Position numbers and translations under genes: made by a program. A stretch of 64,000 nucleotides of DNA from Stutzerimonas azotifigens (lineage in GTDB: Bacteria > Pseudomonadota > Gammaproteobacteria > Pseudomonadales > Pseudomonadaceae), in NCBI RefSeq assembly GCF_013522725.1, contig NZ_JAAMRF010000006.1:124001-188000 (forward strand). Reading direction: 5' to 3'. This document shows, piece by piece, positions 58,101-64,000 of this stretch (its first letter is position 1; each line of letters starts with the position of its first letter). The notes beneath the pieces are model-generated. The model had not been told where the DNA came from. It searched no databases and saw only the letters and a list, made by a program, of their open reading frames with translations.

Positions 58101-58787
58101 ATGAAGCGAAAATCAATTTTCGAAAGTCACGAAAACGAAACAGCCGGCGAAATTGCTTTTAGAAAAATACGCTCTGATATTATTCGCGGAAAACTTAGGC
58201 CGGGGCAAAAGCTGCGTCTCGACCAGCTAAAATCTCAGTATGGCGTCGCAATTTCCACGTTACGTGAGATATTGAGTCGCCTTACCGCCGAGGAGTTTGT
58301 TGTCGCCGAAGGACAACGAGGCTTTGAAGTTTCCAGTGTATCTGCGTCCGGCTTAAAAGATATCGCAGCATTGCGACTGCTACTTGAAACCCAAGCACTG
58401 CGGCAATCCATCGCTAGCGGCGATCTCCAATGGGAAGCCCGTGTGGTTTCATCTCATTACATACTTCAGTCTATTGAGTCAAAATTGGTAGAAGGAGACC
58501 TTACCCAGGTCGAGCAGTGGGTACAGCAGGACTGGGAGTTTCACCATGCAACCATCTCAGCTTGTGAGTCACCTGCAATGATGGCTGCGCACTCGACCAC
58601 TTTTGACCGCTATATCCGCTACCACATGTTAGCTCTATCGTTTCGCGGTGAAGCTGCCGCAAAAGAGCACTCCCAACTGAAGGAATTGGTGCTTTCTCGT
58701 AAGACAGAAGCAGCAGTAACCTTGCTAACCAGTCACGTGCAGAGCGGCTTGAATCATGTTCTATCCACAGGCAGGATTCCTAACTGA
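58101..58787 (+). CDS. GntR-family regulator (FCD-type) of the island
   Basis: A 228-residue regulator with an N-terminal winged helix (GEIAFRKIRSDIIRGKLRPGQKLRLDQL, then YGVAISTLREILSRLTAEEFV) and an FCD domain whose conserved residues are partly visible (DWEFHHATISACESPAMM, then SHVQSGLNHVL). It is the only regulator in the island and probably controls the TRAP-aroQ operon and perhaps the divergent HbpS-like gene. Its 3' end overlaps the convergent aroQ by 8 bases. Confidence 0.87.
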   Translation: MKRKSIFESHENETAGEIAFRKIRSDIIRGKLRPGQKLRLDQLKSQYGVAISTLREILSRLTAEEFVVAEGQRGFEVSSVSASGLKDIAALRLLLETQALRQSIASGDLQWEARVVSSHYILQSIESKLVEGDLTQVEQWVQQDWEFHHATISACESPAMMAAHSTTFDRYIRYHMLALSFRGEAAAKEHSQLKELVLSRKTEAAVTLLTSHVQSGLNHVLSTGRIPN

Positions 58788-59232
58788 TTTTATTTTGTTC
58801 TTTTTCGACAAGCCTACAAAGCGCCTGTACGGCAATGGGATAGCCCATAGCGCCCAGCCCGGCAATTACCGACGTGACGACTCCGGACATGAGCGACTTA
58901 TGGTAAATCGGCTCTCGCCTATGGATATTGGAAATATGGAGCTCGATGCTAGGTCTAGGGAACATTTTAAGTGAATCCATCAATGCCATTGACGTAAACG
59001 TATATGCGGCGGGATTTATTATGATGCCGGCTGCAACGTCGGTTGCCTCGTGCACCCACTCTATCAGCTGGGTCTCCGAGTTGGTTTGACGGAAAACGAT
59101 AGGAAACTTACCCGCAGCTTCGTTACACATGCTTTCTATGTCAGCTAAAGTCGTAGTGCCGTAAATCTCAGGCTCACGCTTTCCCAAACGATTGAGGTTT
59201 GGACCGTTTAAAATGTAAATGGCGTTTGACAT
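58780..59232 (-). CDS. aroQ: Type II 3-dehydroquinate dehydratase
   Basis: A 150-residue dodecameric type II dehydroquinase. Active residues are intact: Asn12 (LNGPNLN), Arg19 and Tyr24 on the lid loop (KREPEIYG), Asn73 (INPAAYTFTS), His99 and Arg106 (ELHISNIHRRE). It converts 3-dehydroquinate and 3-dehydroshikimate. As the last gene of a TRAP operon (3-base gap to dctM), it is more likely a catabolic copy than the biosynthetic one, which I would expect next to acc genes. It is AT-richer than chromosome genes around it. Confidence 0.92.
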   Translation of the reverse strand: MSNAIYILNGPNLNRLGKREPEIYGTTTLADIESMCNEAAGKFPIVFRQTNSETQLIEWVHEATDVAAGIIINPAAYTFTSMALMDSLKMFPRPSIELHISNIHRREPIYHKSLMSGVVTSVIAGLGAMGYPIAVQALCRLVEKEQNKIS

Positions 59233-59235
59233 GAA

Positions 59236-60534
59236 TCAACCTTTATATCCGAATGTTCTTGGAAGCCAAAGTACAATCTCAGGCACCAGCGTAAACAACA
59301 GCAGCGCTGCGAGCATCACAATCAAAAGTGGAAATATCTCAGAAACAATCTCTTTCAATGGCCGCTTTGAAATATTGGACATCACGAAAAGCAATAGCCC
59401 ATAGGGTGGCGTGATCAAGCCAATCATAATATTGACGACACAAATTACGCCAAAGTGAACCAAGTCAATACCGAGACTTTGCGCCGCCGGAATAAGCACG
59501 GGAACAATCACCAAAAGTATGGTCGTCCCTTCGAGCAAACAGCCTAAAACCAGAAGCAAGGCGGTGACAGTCAGCAAAAAACCAGTTGGAGAAAGATCGA
59601 AGCCCGCCAGCCACAAGCTAAGTGCTGAGGGCAGGTCTTCAACGGTTACAACATAGTTAAAGACAAGCGCTCCCGCGATCAGCATACCTATCGAAGCGGT
59701 CGTTCGTGCGCTGGACAGCAGCGAATCATAAAAGGCGCGAAAGGTGACACTACGGTATAACAGCACCGAAATCAGCAAAGCATATAGCGCAGCCACCGCG
59801 GCGGCCTCAGTAGGTGTCGTTGCTCCACCATAGATCCCCCCTAGAAGCACAACAGGCATTAGCAATGCAGGTGCCGCTTGAAAAGCAATCTTCGGGATTT
59901 TCTTGAGGGGCACAGGCTCTTCCAGAGGGAAATTTCGCCTCCGGGCTGCGGTTAAAATATAGATAGCTTGGAACAGGCCCATTATCAGACCTGGGATAAC
60001 ACCAGCCAGAAACAGATACCCGATCGACGTATCCGAGACCAATGCGTAAACAAGCATTGGTATCGAAGGAGGAATAATTGGACCAATGACCGCCGAAGCG
60101 GCACTTAAAGCTGCTGCGAAAGATGCCGGATATTTATTGTTCTCGGTCATCATGCGCTGCATCATTTTTCCCGTGCCAGCGGCATCGGCTAACGCTGAGC
60201 CGGACATCCCTGCGAAAACTATGCTCTGTGCGACATTCACCAACGCCAAGCCACCTGGAAACCGACCGACTATTGCGTTGCAAAAACCCAGCAACCGAAG
60301 AGTCATGCTTCCCGAATTCATGAGCTCTGCCGCCAGTATAAAAAGAGGAACCGCTAGCAATATGTAACTTGAAAACATTCCGTTAAGTAATTGCTCAGCC
60401 GCTGTCCCCATATCCAATCCAGACACCATTAGATATAGTATCGACGACGCAATCATTGCATGCCCTATAGGAAGCCCTAGCAGACTTAGGAATACAATGG
60501 ACAATATACACAGCGTGAAAGGCTCGACGCTCAT
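59236..60534 (-). CDS. dctM: TRAP transporter large permease subunit (DctM)
   Basis: A 432-residue inner-membrane permease with about 12 helices; the DctM pattern SGSALADAAGTGKMMQRMMTEN and GLITPPYGLLLFVMSNI are present. It moves substrate with a sodium gradient. Start ATG 60534 has AGGAG 8 bases upstream. The gene is 20 bp from dctQ and 3 bp from aroQ. Confidence 0.93.
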   Translation of the reverse strand: MSVEPFTLCILSIVFLSLLGLPIGHAMIASSILYLMVSGLDMGTAAEQLLNGMFSSYILLAVPLFILAAELMNSGSMTLRLLGFCNAIVGRFPGGLALVNVAQSIVFAGMSGSALADAAGTGKMMQRMMTENNKYPASFAAALSAASAVIGPIIPPSIPMLVYALVSDTSIGYLFLAGVIPGLIMGLFQAIYILTAARRRNFPLEEPVPLKKIPKIAFQAAPALLMPVVLLGGIYGGATTPTEAAAVAALYALLISVLLYRSVTFRAFYDSLLSSARTTASIGMLIAGALVFNYVVTVEDLPSALSLWLAGFDLSPTGFLLTVTALLLVLGCLLEGTTILLVIVPVLIPAAQSLGIDLVHFGVICVVNIMIGLITPPYGLLLFVMSNISKRPLKEIVSEIFPLLIVMLAALLLFTLVPEIVLWLPRTFGYKG

Positions 60535-60554
60535 TACTACGCTCCTAGTTATTC

Positions 60555-61064
60555 TTATTCGATATCGCTTGGTACGCCTACTTCGCGCACGCTCCGCCCA
60601 CGAACCGCTGCGAAAAATATCCACACATAGCGGCCGACTACGGAAACCGCAAAAATGATGTAGATGAAATACAAGAAATCATAGCGTATATTTAGGTAGG
60701 AGCTTTTTTGTACTTTCATGAACATGACGTAGTCCCATGACGCCGGCAGAGATATTCCATATATCAAAATCAAGGCTAAAGCGGACACCGCCGTCATCAC
60801 AAGTCGGGCTCGCCTGCCCACCATTCCGTAAACTATGTCGAAACGAATTTCTTCTTCTTCCCGCAGCACGAAGGATGCCCCCCACAGGACAACCCATAGC
60901 CACATGACTATCGTAAGCTCGGAAGCAGTCCCTATCGGGAAGTTTAGCAAGTAACGGAACACAACTTGAACGATGAAAGAGATAAACATCACGGCAAGCA
61001 TAAACGCTGAAATGTTTTCTGCGCGTCGACATAACCAACTGCCGGCCTTTCTTATTTTAAACAT
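60555..61064 (-). CDS. dctQ: TRAP transporter small permease subunit (DctQ)
   Basis: A 169-residue four-helix DctQ protein, pairing with DctM. The family segment SELTIVMWLWVVLWGASFVLREEEEIRFDIVY (in part) and a conserved RYDFLYFIYII near the end are present. ATG 61064 follows AAGGAG. The gap to dctP is 74 bp. Confidence 0.9.
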   Translation of the reverse strand: MFKIRKAGSWLCRRAENISAFMLAVMFISFIVQVVFRYLLNFPIGTASELTIVMWLWVVLWGASFVLREEEEIRFDIVYGMVGRRARLVMTAVSALALILIYGISLPASWDYVMFMKVQKSSYLNIRYDFLYFIYIIFAVSVVGRYVWIFFAAVRGRSVREVGVPSDIE

Positions 61065-61138
61065 TGGCAACTCCTTTTTAAGGCGTGGCACCGCCTGCAT
61101 CTACCACACCTTAAACGCCCACTTGAAAGCCAGAAGAG

Positions 61139-62152
61139 TTACATCGCGCTTACTTGCTCCAGCATCCCCTTTGGCCAATTCTTGGAGAGATCCGAGTTTT
61201 GGTACATTTTCTGCGCGTAGGCTCGAAATGCCTCGACATTAGGTTCGTAAACTTTAACGCCCTTCTCCTTGAAAAAACTCACCAGCTCCTTTTCATTTGC
61301 CAAGTGCTGCTCTTGGCTCCAGTCGATAGCTTCATTGGCGGCGCGCTGGAACCTTTCTTGCTGCTCGCTTGACATTTCATCCCAGACACTTTTACCAACA
61401 ACAAGAAGATCGTAACCTACCAAATGGGACGTCAAAACGATCTGATCGAGAACCTCATAAAACTTCATGTTCTTCACGTTAGGCAACGGGTTATCTTGGC
61501 CGTCAATGGCTCCGGTTTGCAGGCCGGTATAAACTTCCGCGTAAGCCATGGGGGTCGGGTTCGCGCCCAATGCTCTACCCAAGAACTGCCAAGCGTCACC
61601 AGCAGCCATGCGTAGCTTAATATTTTTCATATCTTCGGGGGTTTCAATCTTACCCGAACTCCGCAAACCAACTTGACGCGTGCCGAAGTAAGTAGGCCCC
61701 AGAATATGGATGCCTAACTTATCTTCAGCCAGACTTTTCATCTGCCGACCTGCATCGCTGTCGAAGAAGGAACGCATATGGGCTGCGTCGCGGAACAAAT
61801 AGGCGGAGCTTAGAATGGAAAACTCTGGAATCTGCGTTGCTATATCTTGAGGCGCAATATTGCCCATCTCAAGATTCCCGCGCTGAATTGCCATTATCTC
61901 TGTAGTTTGCTTAAAGAGATTGCCGCCATAGTAAAGTTTCACATTGAAATCTTCACTAACAGACTCAGCAAATTTCCGCATCATATCGGCGCGAATATCC
62001 TGCTCAGAGAATACAGCTGAAAACTTTAGAGCTTTCTTTTCGTCCTGAGCGAAAGCTGAACCGAATGTGAACAAAGCGATGCTCGCTGTGATCAAGGCCA
62101 GCGTTTTGCTTTTGGCGAAGCACATCTTCGGGCGGGAAATGGATTCAGACAT
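61139..62152 (-). CDS. dctP: TRAP transporter substrate-binding protein (DctP)
   Basis: A 337-residue periplasmic receptor with a signal peptide (cleavage after about Ala35, GSAFA before QDEKK). The conserved DctP binding arginine lies in the LRMAAGDAWQFLGRALGANPTPMAYAEVYTGLQTGAIDGQ block, in which Arg at about residue 185 and Gln near GQDNPL are typical contacts for an acid substrate. It is the first gene of the dctPQM-aroQ operon, with GAGGAG upstream. Confidence 0.93.
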   Translation of the reverse strand: MSESISRPKMCFAKSKTLALITASIALFTFGSAFAQDEKKALKFSAVFSEQDIRADMMRKFAESVSEDFNVKLYYGGNLFKQTTEIMAIQRGNLEMGNIAPQDIATQIPEFSILSSAYLFRDAAHMRSFFDSDAGRQMKSLAEDKLGIHILGPTYFGTRQVGLRSSGKIETPEDMKNIKLRMAAGDAWQFLGRALGANPTPMAYAEVYTGLQTGAIDGQDNPLPNVKNMKFYEVLDQIVLTSHLVGYDLLVVGKSVWDEMSSEQQERFQRAANEAIDWSQEQHLANEKELVSFFKEKGVKVYEPNVEAFRAYAQKMYQNSDLSKNWPKGMLEQVSAM

Positions 62153-62337
62153 GGTATAGCTCCTCTTATTTTTATATCGGATGAAGCGGTGAATGTCCTA
62201 CATTCCTTAGAATATATGCCTTTTCGCTGCTGCGCAAATCGATCCTGGCCGGTCATTTTGATGGGCTAATCAATAGCCAAGGGCCGTACGACGCCAAATA
62301 AAGACTCTTGCCAAGGCGCGGATGTCTAAGTGGTCGC
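62153..62337. other. Promoter region of dctP and island remnant
   Basis: The dctP promoter must lie in the AT-rich part to about 62240. Beyond, mixed DNA with no gene or recognisable transposase was found. I could not assign the small frames. Confidence 0.4.
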
Positions 62338-62746
62338 CTAGCATGAGGCGCTGCTTTTGGTGGTGCAGAGAGCCACGCCAGATATCAAGGCCGCGCTAGT
62401 AGGGCTGGCCAGGTAGCACGGTTCAACGATTTTTCGGCCGCAAGGGCAGGCAGGACGTGACCGTGACCCTGTCCGTGGTGGCAATGGACGGGTAAAGGAG
62501 GACTCTGTACGTAACGTATCGCGTGATGGGCGACCATCCGCTTGGCATTCCAGCAGCTTTTCGCGAGTCATGGCCAGCGAAATACCTGCTGGCCCATACC
62601 GCCCGATGGTCAGCGTTTCCCAACATCCATTGAGACGGTAATCGTAGCGAAGGGTGACGGTACCGCCTGGCGATACCGTCACGCGGTCGGAAGCCGTGCA
62701 GGCTTGGCCTTGGGCCTGAGATGCGTAGTGCGGTGTCGGTCAGCAT
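62338..62746 (-). pseudogene. P4-type integrase, 5' remnant with frameshifts
   Basis: The reading starts at ATG 62746 (MLTDTALR), shifts frame within about ten residues, continues as LRPKAKPARLPTA in another frame, then gives TVSPGGTVTLRYDYRLNG and ETLTIGRYGPAGISLAMTRE in a third. This is the DUF4102 arm-binding domain of P4-like integrases. After about residue 70 the likeness ends, so the catalytic tyrosine domain is missing. It cannot work. It lies about 300 bp from the guaA stop. Confidence 0.8.
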
Positions 62747-63041
62747 CGAGGCCCTTCTTCTGTCATGACGGCTTTTACCGTCAAGGCCAGAAAGCCTGTC
62801 GATGCCGGGAAAGCCGCATAAAAATACGCTTTCCCGAGGAGACATTTACCGTCGAAGACCGGCTCGGTCTCGATCGTAAACGGGAGGGTCAATCTGCTCT
62901 CCGGTTCGTACCGCCACTTCTACCGCCACCCTGTTCTGCTGGCTGGCGATGGTCACCGATAGCTGCCGTTACGTATCCATTGCGAATCAATACGTTAAAG
63001 CTATTTATCGATAACTGGCGGTAGCCCCGAAGGACCTGATT
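62747..63041. other. Gap between integrase remnant and guaA
   Basis: No gene that I can support; only short frames without sites. The integrase promoter and the original attachment region may have been here. No transcription terminator is obvious after guaA. Confidence 0.45.
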
Positions 63042-63055
63042 TCACTCCCACTCGA
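63042..63055. repeat. attR-like repeat inside the guaA 3' end
   Basis: TCACTCCCACTCGA, the complement of the last codons of guaA (IEWE-stop). It pairs with 56940-56953 as a direct repeat with one mismatch. Confidence 0.65.
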
Positions 63056-64000
63056 TGGTGGCCGGCGGCTTGCTCGACACATCGTAGGTGACGCGCGAGA
63101 TGCCTTCGATCTCATTGATGATACGGTTGGAGACCTTCTCCAGCAGCTCGTACGGCAGGTGCGCCCAACGTGCAGTCATGAAGTCGATGGTTTCCACGGC
63201 GCGCAGGGCGACGACCCAGGCGTAGCGGCGGCCATCGCCCACTACACCGACGGATTTCACCGGCTGGAAAACGACGAACGCCTGGCTGACCTTGTGGTAC
63301 CAGTCGGCCTTGCGCAGCTCGCTGATGAAGATGTCATCGGCGCGACGCAACAGATCCGCGTACTCCTTCTTCACCTCGCCGAGGATACGAACTCCCAGGC
63401 CCGGCCCCGGGAAGGGATGGCGGTAGACCATATCGTAGGGCAGGCCCAGCTCGAGGCCGATCTTGCGTACCTCGTCCTTGAACAGCTCGCGCAACGGTTC
63501 GACCAGCTTGAGGTTCATCTCCTCGGGCAGACCACCAACGTTATGGTGAGACTTGATCACGTGCGCCTTGCCGCTCTTGGCACCGGCCGACTCGATGACG
63601 TCGGGGTAGATGGTGCCCTGGGCCAGGTACTTGATGTTGTGCAGCTTGCTCGCCTCGGCGTCGAACACGTCGATGAAGGTGCGTCCGATGATCTTGCGCT
63701 TCTTCTCAGGGTCGGCTTCGCCCTCGAGGTTGCCCAGGAACTGGGCCTCGGCATCGGCACGGATCACCTTGACACCCATGTTCTCGGCGAACATGGCCAT
63801 GACCTGGTCGCCCTCATGCAGACGCAGCAGGCCGTTGTCGACGAAGACGCAGGTCAGCTGATCACCGATGGCCTTGTGCAGCAGCGCGGCGACCACTGAC
63901 GAATCCACCCCACCGGAAAGCCCCAGCAGTACGTTATCGCTGCCGACCTGCTCGCGCACCTGGCGCACGGCGTCGTCGACGATGTTGGACGGCGTCCACA
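63042..64000 (-). CDS. guaA: GMP synthase (glutamine-hydrolysing), C-terminal part (partial)
   Basis: GuaA aminates XMP to GMP. The visible 319 residues include the ATP-pyrophosphatase P-loop GLSGGVDSS, the [29 protein letters not shown] block and the dimerisation end with [12 protein letters not shown] and TIEWE. The glutamine amidotransferase half is outside the window on the right. The gene's 3' end is the island insertion point; it is intact because the attachment core restores the last codons. Confidence 0.97.
   Translation of the reverse strand, partial: WTPSNIVDDAVRQVREQVGSDNVLLGLSGGVDSSVVAALLHKAIGDQLTCVFVDNGLLRLHEGDQVMAMFAENMGVKVIRADAEAQFLGNLEGEADPEKKRKIIGRTFIDVFDAEASKLHNIKYLAQGTIYPDVIESAGAKSGKAHVIKSHHNVGGLPEEMNLKLVEPLRELFKDEVRKIGLELGLPYDMVYRHPFPGPGLGVRILGEVKKEYADLLRRADDIFISELRKADWYHKVSQAFVVFQPVKSVGVVGDGRRYAWVVALRAVETIDFMTARWAHLPYELLEKVSNRIINEIEGISRVTYDVSSKPPATIEWE

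Larger units (their letters stand above)
56940..63055. mobile_element. Decayed genomic island at the guaA 3' end
   Basis: About 6.1 kb bounded by the 14-bp near-repeat, with a broken P4-type integrase next to the guaA end and a lower GC content than both flanks. Cargo: HbpS-like gene, GntR regulator, and a dctP-dctQ-dctM-aroQ operon. guaA is a known insertion point for tyrosine-recombinase islands. In the P. aeruginosa order I remember, tadA, the multicopper oxidase and guaA are adjacent, so this segment looks inserted. It is no longer self-mobile. Confidence 0.72.

Noticed and set aside
62153..62337. Possible transposase remnant between dctP and the integrase remnant
   Set aside because: Short frames show no convincing match to a transposase family I know.

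Overview
The window is GC-rich chromosomal DNA from a Pseudomonas-type gammaproteobacterium. The order dapD / csdA / plsB / mexJK-mexL / rsmJ / tsaB / adk / ppc / DUF4398-lptF / lysS / prfB / recJ / bfd-bfrB / argF / tadA / multicopper oxidase / guaA is the one I remember from the P. aeruginosa chromosome. The P4-type integrase remnant and the extragenic repeats also fit the P. stutzeri (Stutzerimonas) group. I saw no tRNA, rRNA or CRISPR array.

Layout. 1-6.3 kb: lysine biosynthesis (dapD, dapE), the sulfur-transfer pair csdA/csdE with the convergent ct6A enzyme gene tcdA, and rRNA methyltransferase rlmA. 6.4-12.7 kb: a cold-shock gene, then an accessory cluster of a hydantoin-type racemase and a four-gene Pot-like ABC importer with a divergent GntR regulator and palindromic operator candidates. 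12.8-28.4 kb: core genes (plsB, mexJK-mexL efflux, rsmJ, DUF72, tsaB, adk, ppc). 28.6-32.3 kb: envelope lipoproteins behind an AlgU-like promoter, and a DUF1704 protein with a metallopeptidase-like motif. 32.4-43.0 kb: lysS, prfB (with its programmed frameshift), a GMC oxidoreductase, a DUF533 protein, an old-yellow-enzyme family protein, an unlinked molybdopterin oxidoreductase, and recJ. 43.0-48.2 kb: a MarR regulator and a 5-oxoproline operon (pxpABC, DUF1445, NRAMP-like permease) laid out like the Bacillus ycs/kip operon. 48.3-56.7 kb: YaeQ, the bfd-bfrB iron-storage pair, grxD, argF with an overlapping orphan ABC ATPase, tadA, a multicopper oxidase, and a BCCT choline-type transporter.

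56.9-63.05 kb is the least ordinary part. It is a low-GC segment of about 6.1 kb with a broken P4-type integrase directly next to the 3' end of guaA. A 14-bp near-repeat of the guaA end (13 of 14 bases) lies at its other edge. Its cargo is a HbpS/GlcG-like protein, a GntR regulator and a dctP-dctQ-dctM-aroQ operon. I read it as a decayed genomic island at the guaA site that carries a TRAP uptake system coupled to a type II dehydroquinase, possibly for quinate- or shikimate-like acids. That substrate is inference. The window ends inside guaA.
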